Part shown: piece after piece, positions 44,423 to 54,156 of the stretch
Layout: each line of letters opens with the position of its first letter
Numbering within the stretch: the first letter of the stretch is position 1
Assembly: GCA_013298125.1 (NCBI GenBank)
Contig: JAAFJP010000034.1
Coordinates: 1 to 64,000, forward strand
Length of the DNA stretch: 64,000 nucleotides
Direction: 5' to 3'
DNA from: Cytophagales bacterium
GTDB lineage: Bacteria; Bacteroidota; Bacteroidia; Cytophagales; Spirosomataceae
Position numbers and translations under genes: made by a program
Notes under the pieces: generated by a model
What the model was told of the DNA's origin: nothing
What the model saw: only the letters and a program-made list of their open reading frames with translations
The model's database searches: none

Positions 44423-44785
44423 TTCTCGAATAGGGTTTATGGGTTCACTGATAAGGATTTTGGCGGTAGTTTTTTAGTCTATGATAACTCAAAAAGAGAA
44501 ATATACTCCTGAAAAATTCCACAAATATACATTGGTTTTAATTAAAATATCAATATTTCAAGAATTAATTAAATTTTTCTGAAATTTTATGATTTCTTAA
44601 TTTAGGCAATTCACCAATGATTATTTGGCGAAATATACATTCTACCATAAAGATAAAACGCTAAATCTGAAATGACCTCAAATTTCTACTTTTTGACTCA
44701 AAATCAAGTATTTATACCTATAAACGAAAGGCTTGACTTATTCGTTTCAAACATGGTATTTTGCATAAAATCATCAACAAAATCT

Positions 44786-46060
44786 ATGACATATATTGAA
44801 CCCGCTCCGATTAAGGACAAAGAAAATCCTTTGGAGTCAATGATGCAACGCTTCGATAAAGCCGTTGAATTATTAGGCATTTCTGACGAAATGTATTATA
44901 TTCTTAAAGTCCCTGCTCGTCAGGTTACAGTAGGGCTTCCGATTACGATGGACAATGGTTCTATCAAAGTTTTTGAAGGACATAGAGTCTTACACTCCAA
45001 CATTTTAGGGCCAGGCAAAGGTGGCATCCGTTTCGACCCAGATGTAAATTTGGACGAAGTACGTGCCTTAGCCGCTTGGATGACTTGGAAGTGTGCCGTG
45101 GTGGATATTCCCTACGGTGGAGCAAAAGGTGGCATTGCCTGTAATCCAAGAGAAATGTCAGCGGGTGAAATGGAGCGTTTGATGCGTGCATATACGGTAG
45201 CAATGTTAGACGTATTCGGTCCTGACCGTGATATTCCCGCACCTGATATGGGAACAGGTCCTCGTGAAATGGCTTGGCTCATGGACGAATATTCTAAAGC
45301 AAAAGGAATGACCGTAAACGCTGTCGTAACGGGTAAGCCTTTGGTTTTGGGAGGTTCACTCGGACGTACCGAAGCAACAGGGCGTGGCGTAATGACCTCA
45401 GCTTTGGCGGGGATGGATAAACTAAAAATTAATCCTTACAAATCAACCGCTGCCGTTCAAGGATTTGGAAACGTAGGCTCACACGCCGCCGCCCTCCTAC
45501 ACGAGCGTGGTGTGATGGTAAAAGCCATTTCTGACATCTCTGGGGCATATTATAATGAAAATGGCATCGACATTGAAGGAGCAATGAAGTTCAGAGATTT
45601 GAATAAAGGTACACTCGAAAATTTCCCAGGGGCTGAAAGAATAACAAACGAAGAACTCCTAACGCTCGACGTGGATGTACTCGTACCAGCCGCCAAAGAG
45701 GACGTAATCAACAACGAAAATGCTCCGTATATTCAAGCAAAAATGATTGTGGAAGGGGCAAATGGACCTACCTCAGCTTCGGCAGATGATATTATTAACG
45801 ACAAAGGAATTTTGGTTGTGCCTGATATTTTGGCAAATGCAGGAGGCGTGACGGTTTCGTATTTCGAGTGGGTACAAAACAGAATAGGCTATAAATGGAC
45901 GTTGGACAGAGTTAATCGTCGCTCGGATAGGATAATGAAAGATGCTTTCGATAAGGTATTTTTGACTTCTCAACAGTTTAAAGTTCCAATGAGAATTGCG
46001 GCTTATATTGTAGCAATTAAGAAGGTTTCGGATACTTATAAGTTTAGAGGGGGGTATTGA
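44786..46060 (+). CDS. Glu/Leu/Phe/Val dehydrogenase, glutamate dehydrogenase type
   Basis: A 424-residue amino-acid dehydrogenase. The substrate-binding lysine motif GPGKGGIRFDP, the catalytic-Lys segment PYGGAKGGI and the Rossmann motif VQGFGNVGS are present. Length and motif order fit NAD(P)-dependent glutamate dehydrogenase of the short type. An upstream Met at 44672 adds 38 residues unlike the family, so MTYIEPAP at 44786 is chosen. The 363-base gap from 44423 holds AT-rich sequence and promoters for both divergent genes; no other gene is seen. Confidence 0.9.
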   Translation: MTYIEPAPIKDKENPLESMMQRFDKAVELLGISDEMYYILKVPARQVTVGLPITMDNGSIKVFEGHRVLHSNILGPGKGGIRFDPDVNLDEVRALAAWMTWKCAVVDIPYGGAKGGIACNPREMSAGEMERLMRAYTVAMLDVFGPDRDIPAPDMGTGPREMAWLMDEYSKAKGMTVNAVVTGKPLVLGGSLGRTEATGRGVMTSALAGMDKLKINPYKSTAAVQGFGNVGSHAAALLHERGVMVKAISDISGAYYNENGIDIEGAMKFRDLNKGTLENFPGAERITNEELLTLDVDVLVPAAKEDVINNENAPYIQAKMIVEGANGPTSASADDIINDKGILVVPDILANAGGVTVSYFEWVQNRIGYKWTLDRVNRRSDRIMKDAFDKVFLTSQQFKVPMRIAAYIVAIKKVSDTYKFRGGY

Positions 46061-46128
46061 TAGTAGGCAGTAGGCAGTAAAATCCGAGTATATTTTTTAC
46101 TGCCTACTGAATACTGCCTACTGAATAA
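46061..46128. terminator. Word-like inverted repeat between convergent genes
   Basis: AGTAGGCAGTAGGCAGTAAA on the left and TTTTACTGCCTACTG / ACTGCCTACTGA on the right. It overlaps the 3' end of the GGGP synthase and fills the gap; a likely bidirectional terminator. Confidence 0.55.
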
Positions 46129-46865
46129 CTATCGACTGTCTCGGCAATTTCCCTCAACAAATCAATATTCTCCTCAATACCGTTGCCCACCACAATTACG
46201 TCTGCACCAGCCGAGAGGGCATTTTTTGCTTTTTTGATAGAGTTGATTCCTCCGCCTACAATAATTGGCGTATCAACTGATTGTCTGACTGCCGCAATCA
46301 TTTCTGGCGAAACAGGATTGATTGCTCCCGAGCCAGCATCAAGGTAGGTTAATTTTAATCCTAACATCTCACCTGCCATTGCTGTACAAGCTGCAATCCC
46401 AGGCTTATCGTGTGGGATGGGGTTGGTATTTGAAATATAAGATACCGTTGTTTGTCGTCCGCTATCAATGAGCATATAACCAGTTGGCATAATTTCTAAG
46501 CCACTTTTTCGTAGAATAGGGGCTGAAATTACGTGCTGACCAATCAGAAATTCTGGATTTCTACCCGAGATTAAAGACAATAATAAAATCGCATCTGCCT
46601 GACTATCAATATGTAAGCTATTGCCAGGGAATAAAATAACGGGGATATTGGTATAGGATTTGATTTTGGCGATAACCTCCGTCATTACATAATCGGTTAT
46701 CAAACTCCCGCCCACGAAAATATAATCTGCCCCGTGTTGGATACAGAGGTCTAATAAATTAGAAAAGTTTTCGAGATTGACCTTATCAGGGTCAATCAAG
46801 ACGGCAAAAGATTTCTGACCGTTTGCTTTTCGTTCGTACAGCTTATTTAGTAGTTGTTGGGTCAT
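46104..46865 (-). CDS. Geranylgeranylglyceryl phosphate synthase-type prenyltransferase
   Basis: A 253-residue TIM-barrel enzyme of the PcrB/GGGPS family, which joins a polyprenyl diphosphate to sn-glycerol-1-phosphate. Characteristic segments are FAVLIDPDKVN, FVGGSLITD, VILFPGN, LIDSGR, YLDAGSGA, IIVGGGINS and VVGNGIEEN. Bacteroidota carry such enzymes although the lipid product in bacteria is poorly known. The start at 46865 overlaps the preceding gene by 23 bases. Family assignment is strong. Confidence 0.88.
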   Translation of the reverse strand: MTQQLLNKLYERKANGQKSFAVLIDPDKVNLENFSNLLDLCIQHGADYIFVGGSLITDYVMTEVIAKIKSYTNIPVILFPGNSLHIDSQADAILLLSLISGRNPEFLIGQHVISAPILRKSGLEIMPTGYMLIDSGRQTTVSYISNTNPIPHDKPGIAACTAMAGEMLGLKLTYLDAGSGAINPVSPEMIAAVRQSVDTPIIVGGGINSIKKAKNALSAGADVIVVGNGIEENIDLLREIAETVDSYSVGSIQ

Positions 46866-47241
46866 TATTTTCTTTTAAAATCGACATTGCTTCCATGATT
46901 TTGTCTTTGGCAATTGCCATCAAAAATGCCATCATATATCCCTTTATCGAAGAAATTATCCAAGAATCTTTTCCTTTCTCTTTCTTTACAACAACGGGCA
47001 AATTCGAGTTCTCAGCTATTTGAACGGTCTTTTTACTCTTTGATTCAGAAGTAAATAAACTAAAAATTACATATACCCCTGCCAATGCCGTACCCACAAT
47101 AAGAGCAGTTGTACCGATACGGGCGGCTTCGGTTTTGAGATCATTTACTTGACCATCAATGGTTTTTTTGTATGCTTGTGCCTCTTTGTGTAATTGTATT
47201 TTGCGTTCAGAGGTCTTTTTGGGGCTTACTGTCGGAAACAT
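46843..47241 (-). CDS. Hypothetical membrane-anchored protein upstream of GGGPS
   Basis: A 132-residue protein with a basic, coiled-coil-like N-terminus (10-38), a membrane helix at about 43-62 and a second weaker hydrophobic helix at about 92-110. No family recognised. It is the first gene of a two-gene unit, overlapping the GGGPS start by 23 bases, so it may help place that lipid enzyme at the membrane. That is inference. Confidence 0.6.
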   Translation of the reverse strand: MFPTVSPKKTSERKIQLHKEAQAYKKTIDGQVNDLKTEAARIGTTALIVGTALAGVYVIFSLFTSESKSKKTVQIAENSNLPVVVKKEKGKDSWIISSIKGYMMAFLMAIAKDKIMEAMSILKENNDPTTTK

Positions 47242-47373
47242 AAATTCTTCGTTTTTAATTGTTGTACAAACTAAAAACAGTTCAAAAGTACAAAAAATTG
47301 CCTTTTTAATGGAAAATTTCTGAAAAGAATTGTAGGTGAAGTGAATTATATTTAGCTTAAATTCATAAAAAAA

Positions 47374-47418
47374 GGCAGATTAAGCCAAATATAAAAATCA
47401 TATTTGGCTTAATCTGCC
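47374..47418. terminator. Perfect 19-bp hairpin
   Basis: GGCAGATTAAGCCAAATAT at 47374-47392 pairs exactly with 47400-47418, 7-base loop, A-run before and after. A third TAAGCCAAATATAAA copy lies at 47433. Likely terminator for the giant gene on the minus strand or its neighbour. Confidence 0.75.
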
Positions 47419-47470
47419 GAAAAAAGATACTTTAAGCCAAATATAAATGGCTAATTATAGCCGAAAACTA

Positions 47471-50400
47471 TCATAACCCCAAACTAAACCTCGCCAAGCC
47501 ATTCCCAAAATTCAAACTCGAATTGGGTCTATATTCCAACGTTTTAGCTGTGGCGGCATTGGTCGTGATATTGACAGTGTGATTATTATCAAGAATTACG
47601 TTGTCTTTCTGGAAAGGAATCCTACTGATATTCCAAGTATTGAAATTCTCCCATGTACCTGAGTTGGCACTCATAATAGTACAACCCGTTGTGCCTGTGT
47701 ACTCATACGCCCCGATATCGGTTTTGTTATAGACGATTCTTGGGTTGCCTTTAACGTCATTATTGCCTAAATTACTAAGGCTCAAACCCGAATTAATGGC
47801 GGGGCTACAACCCGTCAATTGTAAGCCATCATCATTGGTACGTAACTGATTATCAGCCCCTAAGAGATTATTTCCGTTCAAAAATCTTGGGTTCTTTTTG
47901 TATTTGTTGTTGGTAAATATTGGGGCATTTGCATAAGTTGGATAGTTGGGTTGATTATTGATATCAAGGCTATCCAACTGAAAAATATTGTTTTCAACCG
48001 TACCATTTGCCGCTGTCAGAAAAGCGTCAGAATAAATAAGGGTAGTGTCATTGACGGTCATATTTTTCCAAAAAATATTGTTTTTCAAAGACACATAATT
48101 GGGGTCAAAGAAAAAGCCTCCTCCCAAAGTAAAAAGCCCTCCTCCTGCACTTCCTGCCTGACTGTCTTGGATTTCAATTTTATTTTTGTAAAAAGTATTG
48201 TTAAAAACTGTATCAAAACAAGTTACCAACGACAGCCCACCACCGACTTTGGAGGCGGAATTTTCAGCAAATAAATTATTGACTATCAGGCTTTTAGAAT
48301 TAAAACACAACATTCCTCCACCCGACTGTGTTTCGGCTTGTTCATAGCTGCCGAGGTCATTTGCAATGGTATTTTGATAAAAAATATTATTCTTGAAATT
48401 TGCCTTCATGTAACGGGCATATACGCCTCCACCGCCAACGCCCTTATTGTTTTTGATAAGATTATTAATAAAAGAATGCTTACCAAAGAATAGAGAAACT
48501 CCTCCTCCCAGACTTGATGCGGTATTGTTTTGAATAATATTATCTTTTAGCAAGTTGAGTCCTTTGACAATAGTAATGCCTGCCCCATAATAACGTTCGA
48601 ACTGATTGCCTGTATAAATATCTCCTTGAAGATGTATTACGCCAGTGCCATTAGCATTTCCATTTCTGACCGTAAAGCCTACCAATTTAGTCGTATCATT
48701 AGCCACATTCCAATTGGCAGAACTGTCAATCACTACCACGTGATAGGCACTGTCGGTAAGGACTCCGCCAACGCCTTTTCCATCTAAAACTGAACGATTT
48801 AGAGCAATATTTTGCGTACCACCACCCGAAGGATAACCCCCATAAACCTCTAAACCCTGACGAATATGAAAGGTTTTATCACGATTATCCGTAGAAACGA
48901 TGGCTGTACCTTTTTGATTTGTACCCATATTGTAAGGCAAACTTTGAGGGGCATATGTCCCTTTGGCAACGAAAACTTTTTGAATATTCGGAAAAGCCCA
49001 AGCCCCGTCTGTTGCTTCACTGAGGGTTTTCAGGGCATCTGCCCACGTATGCCCCGCACCACTGACCGCACGGCTACTGTCCACATATACGTTAGGTACG
49101 CCCGCTATCACGACCTCATACGCTCCGATGTCTGGATTGCCAGTGCGAGGGTTGCTGAGGTAGTCGGTTGTAGGGATATTACTTCCACTAATTGTATTTG
49201 TTCCTGTATTGATGGCTGGGGATGCATATTTTAATCGTAAATCTCCTGTTGAACCCAAATTGGTGGCAGGTTGAGTTTGAAAAAGAGGGTCAATGTTGCC
49301 ACCATTGGGGCAGTCATTACAGGGTATAGAGCAAGATGGGCAATTAACATCTTGGATAATACAATTATTAAAGATGTTATTATTTCCAGAAATATTACCA
49401 TAGTATTGTTTTTCTATAGAACTACTATAAGTGTTTGAGTCATTTCCCCACAAAATACAATTATTAAGTTTTGTAAAATTGGAACTGTAATTACTAAAAG
49501 TGTACATTCCTCCACCTACCGAAGTTGAACGATTCCCTGAAAGAGAACAGTTATTATAAGTTATCTGTGAATTAATATTGACAGCCCCACCACCATTAGC
49601 CCCAGTATTATTAAGGCTATTATTTCCGATAAAAACACAATTAGTATAAACATTGTATGAATATGTATTATAAACCCCACCGCCAATGTAAGAAGCCAAA
49701 TTATTCCAAAAACGACAATTAGAAAATTGTGCAGAAGATAATTCGTTATACACTCCAGCACCAGCAGTTGCATTATTACCTGTAAAAATACAATACTCAA
49801 CTTTTGGGGAAGCATAATGATTGTACATACCGCCTCCATAAAAATTACCACCGCCATTAGCATTTCCATCACTAATCGTAAAGCCACTCAAAATAGCAGT
49901 AGAATATATGGGATTTGAAACTGTATTATTATGATAAAAAACACCATAACTATTATCAGTATTCAAATTAGTATTACCAATATTTCCACTCAAAATCGTT
50001 GGATTGGCAACCCAATTGCGTTTAGAAAGTTGGTATTCATTACCTGCAAAACCACCATATAAAGCTACATCATTGATAAGTTGGAAGGAGACAGTCCTGT
50101 CCGTTCCGCTGGTGGGATAGTATGTGCCTGCCGCTACCCAAATTTGGGTTACGGTATTGCTACAACTTCGTGCCAAGGTGAGGGCATCCTGCAAATCTGA
50201 AAAGGCTTTTGTCCATGAAGTACCATCACCTTTGGCTACGCCAGCTTTTACGAAAATAACATTTTGTGAGGAAGCCAACGAGTCGAGATTTGAGTTCTGG
50301 CGGGTAACAGTGCCAGGACTTATGGTCGTTATCGTTCCGTTTCCTGCACTTGACAGTATGATATTGTTGCAATTAGTCCCTGAGTATTCGTTGAATGGAT

Positions 50401-51099
50401 AATACGCTACCAAACCTGTTCGTTCGCAGAGTATTGGATTACGGTTTTTGAATACGTTGATTTGTGAGGCTGTCCGTGCTACATTCCAGAGCCTGACCTC
50501 CGTGATTTGCCCATTGAAATTACGGAGTTTTTGGTCGTAAAAATCAGTACCAATGCCTAAATCTTGTGAATTGGGACTGGCAACAGTAGCAGTAGGAGGA
50601 GCATAGTTAAAAATGGGATTAGCAACGCTTCCCGTTGTGGCTAAGGCAACCGAAACACCATTGACGTAAAATTTCACTGACCCATTTGACCCATTCTGAA
50701 AAGTTACTGCCACGTGTTGCCAAACGTTTTCGGTAAGTACCTTGTTTACAGAGGTGAAACTCCTCCAAGTGGAAGTATTATCGCCATAAGTAAAATCCAA
50801 AATACCATCACCGCCACATCGAAAGACATAGCCCGTGTTTACATTGGCAACCGCCCAATTATCTTTCGAGACAATTGTTCCCCTAAAAAATCGGGCGAAA
50901 AAGTGGGTTTTATCCACGCCTCAATGGTGAGGGCAGTTGTGAAATTGAGGTTAGCATGGTTTGAAACCTTAACTCCCGCCAATTGAGAGCCAGCATTATT
51001 GGCAGAAAATGAGAGAGATTTTACTTGGGCTTGTGTATATGTAAAGCCACAGCAAAGACACATCAACAAAGTGATGAGGGTTTTGGGGTAATGTTTCAT
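47471..51099 (-). pseudogene. Giant LamG/beta-helix secreted protein with one frameshift
   Basis: Read from ATG at 51099, residues 1-70 give a signal peptide (ends TQAQ) and the start of a LamG domain (LTIEAWIKPTFSPDF). The frame then closes at about 50839. In another frame the LamG domain goes on (RGTIVSKDNWAVANV) to 47471. One extra T in the six-T run (A-run at 50885-50890 on the plus strand) would join them into about 1,200 residues: LamG, then two right-handed beta-helix regions (about 230-620 and 625-1100) and a 60-residue C-terminal domain shared with the protein at 25358. A sequencing error, phase variation or true loss would all fit. Confidence 0.8.
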
Positions 51100-51207
51100 G
51101 GTAAAGAAGAAGAAGGGTATGTTAGTGATAGAGCAAAATTAAGGGATTCAAAACGCCCTGTCAATCGGGAAATTCCTTACTTTTGTTAAAAAAATAACCA
51201 CCAAATT

Positions 51208-52005
51208 ATGTATTCAGAATTTAATAAAGCAGACGACCAAAGTAAAAAAATCGCTGAGATTTGGCACGATATTCATGTCCGAACAAACGATAAAAAAGTA
51301 GCAGGGAAGTATTTGCAACAAATGGAAATCTACAATCAAATCGCTCGTCAGAATCAACAGGTGATTATGATAAGTAATTTCAAAAATCATCAATTACTAA
51401 CAGTCAGTGATAATTTTGACGATATTTTGGAGTATGGTTGTAGTATTGAAGATTGTATGAAATGGACGCTACTTTATTTTTCGAGAGCCATTACTTTTGA
51501 GCAAATCAGAGCAATGTTTTCTATTAGTATGTGGTATAACAAAATGAAGAAACATGAAATCGAAGTTCCTGGGTACAGACAGGGCTATTGTGGGTGGGAG
51601 TTTAAATCTCGGAAAACAGGTAAAGTCAAATATTTGATGACTATTCAGCAAGGCTTGGAATATTCAGACAAAGGCGAGCCTTTGATTGCTTTGGTTACGG
51701 TCAGTGATGTTACGCACCTATTGCGTGAGAATCCACCTTTTTGGAGTACCATCCGTCTTGAAAACACAACTCAATATTGTTATCATTCTGAAAAATCTGG
51801 AATCCAAGCCACGGAACTACTTTCGCCTCGAGAAATAGAATTTTTGAAATGTTTTGAAAGTGGCTTAGAACTAAAAGCCATCTCAGAAAAAATGGGCATC
51901 AGCTACAAAACCGCCGATACGCACAGAACGAATATTCTACAACGTACAGGAGCGAGAAACCCAATGGCGGCGATTGAGTTAGTGCGGAGAGTAGGGTTAA
52001 TGTGA
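51208..52005 (+). CDS. LuxR-type transcriptional regulator
   Basis: A 265-residue protein with an N-terminal alpha/beta region (1-195, PAS-like in length, including LLTVSDNFDDILEYGCS) and a C-terminal LuxR HTH (LSPREIEFLKCFESGLELKAISEKM and YKTADTHRTNILQRTG). No receiver Asp motif. It is divergent from the giant LamG gene 108 bases away and may regulate it. The ligand is unknown. Confidence 0.88.
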   Translation: MYSEFNKADDQSKKIAEIWHDIHVRTNDKKVAGKYLQQMEIYNQIARQNQQVIMISNFKNHQLLTVSDNFDDILEYGCSIEDCMKWTLLYFSRAITFEQIRAMFSISMWYNKMKKHEIEVPGYRQGYCGWEFKSRKTGKVKYLMTIQQGLEYSDKGEPLIALVTVSDVTHLLRENPPFWSTIRLENTTQYCYHSEKSGIQATELLSPREIEFLKCFESGLELKAISEKMGISYKTADTHRTNILQRTGARNPMAAIELVRRVGLM

Positions 52006-52012
52006 TGGAGAT

Positions 52013-52357
52013 TTACAATTCTGGAGAGTCGTGGTATATTTGTTTCTCCTCCAATTTCCCTTGTCCCCAAAACGGTTTTACTAAGAAAAAAACAACGCCC
52101 GTAAGAATTCCCCAAAGCAAAGTAACTATTAGAAAACCAGCATATTGACTTTCTAAAATTTTATTCAGAAATAAGGCAAGCGTAAGGAGGAGAAAAATGA
52201 AGAACATTGAGCCAGTTATTGCCAAAACTGCAAATAAAGCCACTTTTTTAACGGTGTCTTCTATTTTTTCTTGCACATCTACTTTGGCAATTTCTATATT
52301 GGTCTGGACGTATTTATAGAGATTATCAACCAGTCCGTTGGGGTCTAAAATTTTCAT
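52013..52357 (-). CDS. Phage-holin-type membrane protein
   Basis: A 114-residue protein with two membrane helices (about 37-63 and 71-94) after an amphipathic charged N-terminus. It resembles the holin-superfamily 3/6 proteins that in Bacteroidota are chromosomal membrane proteins rather than phage genes. No lysin is near. It converges on the LuxR regulator with 7 bases between stops. Confidence 0.7.
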   Translation of the reverse strand: MKILDPNGLVDNLYKYVQTNIEIAKVDVQEKIEDTVKKVALFAVLAITGSMFFIFLLLTLALFLNKILESQYAGFLIVTLLWGILTGVVFFLVKPFWGQGKLEEKQIYHDSPEL

Positions 52358-52379
52358 ATTTAACTGTTAAAGTATTGTA

Positions 52380-52485
52380 AATTTTCAATGCTCAATAGTC
52401 AATGTACAATATTCAAGTGAAAAATGGAGTTTCAAATACTTGAAAATTGGATATTGAACATTGTTGATTGAAAATTACTCAATAA
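52380..52485. repeat. Word-like inverted repeat upstream of the holin-like gene
   Basis: TCAATGCTCAATAGTCAATG units on the left face AATATTGTACATTG / GAACATTGTTGATTG units on the right. It lies between two same-strand genes (mntH stop and holin-like start). Confidence 0.45.
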
Positions 52486-52487
52486 AA

Positions 52488-53801
52488 TTAACTAAAAAAC
52501 GTATTCCAAAGTAAATAAATATTCAAACCAATGATGATAGCAGCCACCACCCAAGAAGAAATTTTTAAAAGAGTAGAGTTCGCAAACTCACCCATTTTCA
52601 ACTTATCACTCGTAAACATCACTAAAGGCACAACCGCAAAACTGAGTTGAAATGACAAAATAACCTGACTCAAAACCAAGAGTTCCCCCGTTCCTTTTTC
52701 ACCATAAAGAATCGTTACGACAAGGGCTGGAACGATAGCTACTAATCTGGTAATCAGTCTTCTAAGCCACGGTTTTAATCTGATATTCAAAAAACCTTCC
52801 ATCACAATTTGCCCCGCCAGCGTACCCGTAAGCGTAGAGTTTTGACCCGCCGCCAACAAGGCTACCGCAAAGAAAATACCCGCAAATTTTACGCCCAAAA
52901 CAGGGTCGAGGAGATGGTAGGCATCGTTAATATCCGCCACGTTTTGATTACCCGAATTATGAAAACTGGCAGCCGCTAAAATCAAGATGGCGGCATTGAT
53001 AAAAAAGGCAAGAGAAAGCGACAAAGTAGAATCTATTGTAGCAAAAAAGATGGCTGAACGCTTACCAATACCATTTTTTTCAAAGTTGCGAGTCTGTACG
53101 ATACTCGAATGTAGGTACAAATTATGAGGCATCACGGTAGCCCCTAAAATCCCAATGGCAACATACAACATCTCAGGATTAGTAACGATTTCGGGTTTGG
53201 GTAAAATATTGCTAAATACCTGATAAATAGAAGGGTCTGAGACGATTATCTCGTACGTAAAGCAACAAAATATCATAAAAATCAAAGCCCCAACGATACT
53301 CTCCAAAACCCGAAAGCCCTTTCCCTGAAAATATAACAAAACCAACACATCAAGCACCGTAATGATTACGCCAACCGTCAGGGGAATGCCAAATAAAAGA
53401 TTGAGAGCAATGGCTGAACCGATTACCTCAGCTAAATCGCAGGCGGCAATGGCAACTTCGCACAAAATCCAAAGAATAAATGAGACAGGTTTTGAATAGG
53501 AATTCCGACAGGCTTGGGCTAAATCTTGCCCCGTAGCGATTCCTAATTTGAGAGCTAAATGTTGGAGTAACATCGCAAACAAGTTAGAAATCAAGATAAC
53601 AGAGATGAGCGTATAACCAAATTTTGCTCCACCTGCAATGTCCGTTGCCCAATTACCAGGGTCCATATAACCCACCGCAACCATCAGCCCTGGACCTGTA
53701 AAAGCCCAAAGTTTTTGCCAAAAAGAACCGTTTTTTGGCACTTTTACACTTCCGTAAACTTCTGGTAATGAATGATTTGTATCGTTATTTTGTAATTTCA
53801 T
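52488..53801 (-). CDS. mntH: Divalent metal transporter MntH, NRAMP family
   Basis: A 437-residue 11-12 helix proton-coupled manganese/iron importer. The NRAMP metal-binding motif DPGN is in [15 protein letters not shown], and MPHN in [13 protein letters not shown] is the TM6 signature. The start at 53801 is chosen; a frame-open Met at 53867 would overlap the promoter and is not typical. A 19-base-spaced TTTG/TACATTTG promoter lies just upstream and a palindromic operator beyond it, next to the divergent mntR-type regulator. Confidence 0.93.
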   Translation of the reverse strand: MKLQNNDTNHSLPEVYGSVKVPKNGSFWQKLWAFTGPGLMVAVGYMDPGNWATDIAGGAKFGYTLISVILISNLFAMLLQHLALKLGIATGQDLAQACRNSYSKPVSFILWILCEVAIAACDLAEVIGSAIALNLLFGIPLTVGVIITVLDVLVLLYFQGKGFRVLESIVGALIFMIFCCFTYEIIVSDPSIYQVFSNILPKPEIVTNPEMLYVAIGILGATVMPHNLYLHSSIVQTRNFEKNGIGKRSAIFFATIDSTLSLSLAFFINAAILILAAASFHNSGNQNVADINDAYHLLDPVLGVKFAGIFFAVALLAAGQNSTLTGTLAGQIVMEGFLNIRLKPWLRRLITRLVAIVPALVVTILYGEKGTGELLVLSQVILSFQLSFAVVPLVMFTSDKLKMGEFANSTLLKISSWVVAAIIIGLNIYLLWNTFFS

Positions 53802-53837
53802 TGTTAATCTTAAAATTGGCGGTTTTGTGTGCAGATA

Positions 53838-53868
53838 CAAATGTATTTTTAAATCTTGATAATTCAAA
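53838..53868 (-). promoter_or_regulatory. mntH promoter
   Basis: On the minus strand TTTG (53865-53868) and TACATTTG (53838-53845) with a 19-base spacer, a full match to the Bacteroidota consensus. The start codon is at 53801. Confidence 0.75.
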
Positions 53869-53874
53869 ATATAT

Positions 53875-53892
53875 TTTTAGATTAGTCTAAAA
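53875..53892. promoter_or_regulatory. Palindromic operator for the MntR/DtxR-type regulator
   Basis: TTTTAGATTAGTCTAAAA, 7-base arms around TTAG, lies 6 bases upstream of the mntH -33 element and directly before the mntR-side -33-like element. Size and layout fit DtxR/MntR family operators. It is inferred from the motif and context. Confidence 0.65.
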
Positions 53893-53924
53893 TTTACTCT
53901 TGTCGTTGAAAAATAATATCTTTG
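53893..53924 (+). promoter_or_regulatory. mntR promoter (candidate)
   Basis: TTTA (53893-53896) and TATCTTTG (53917-53924) with a 20-base spacer. The -33 element has one mismatch. Transcription would start near 53931, so the leader is about 225 bases and includes the large inverted repeat. Confidence 0.5.
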
Positions 53925-53930
53925 TTTTCT

Positions 53931-54153
53931 GGGGTTTAGGGGTTTGGGGATTGCGGGGTTTAGGGATTGGGAATTAGGTAATTAGGGATTAGGGGTAAAA
54001 GGGTTAAATTTGAGATTAGAAATTAAAGAGGTAGTTCAAAGTAAAACTATTCTTTCATTCCTAATCCCCAATCCCCAATTACCCAATCCCCAATCCCTAA
54101 TTACCCAATTCCTAATTACCTAATCCCCAATCCCAAACCCCTAAACCCTAAAA
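53931..54153. repeat. Telomere-like word repeats forming a large inverted repeat
   Basis: The left arm (53931-53998) has GGGGTTTAGGGGTTTGGGG and AATTAGGGATTAGGGG units; the right arm (54060-54153) has CCTAATCCCCAATCCCC and ACCCAATCCCC units. The halves complement imperfectly. If the mntR promoter is right, this is its 5' leader. Confidence 0.65.
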
Positions 54154-54156
54154 ACA

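Noticed and set aside
44672-44785. N-terminal extension of the glutamate dehydrogenase
   Set aside because: The added 38 residues do not resemble the family and MTYIEPAP gives the usual length.
50839-51099. A separate 86-residue secreted protein
   Set aside because: It ends inside a LamG domain that goes on in the next frame, so it is the 5' end of the frameshifted giant gene.
52013-52357. Prophage remnant from the holin-like gene
   Set aside because: No lysin, capsid, terminase or integrase gene is near, and holin-like proteins of this type are common chromosomal membrane proteins.
53931-54153. Telomere- or CRISPR-like repeats
   Set aside because: Units vary in length and there are no conserved repeats with unique spacers of equal size, nor any cas gene; the halves are inverted rather than tandem.
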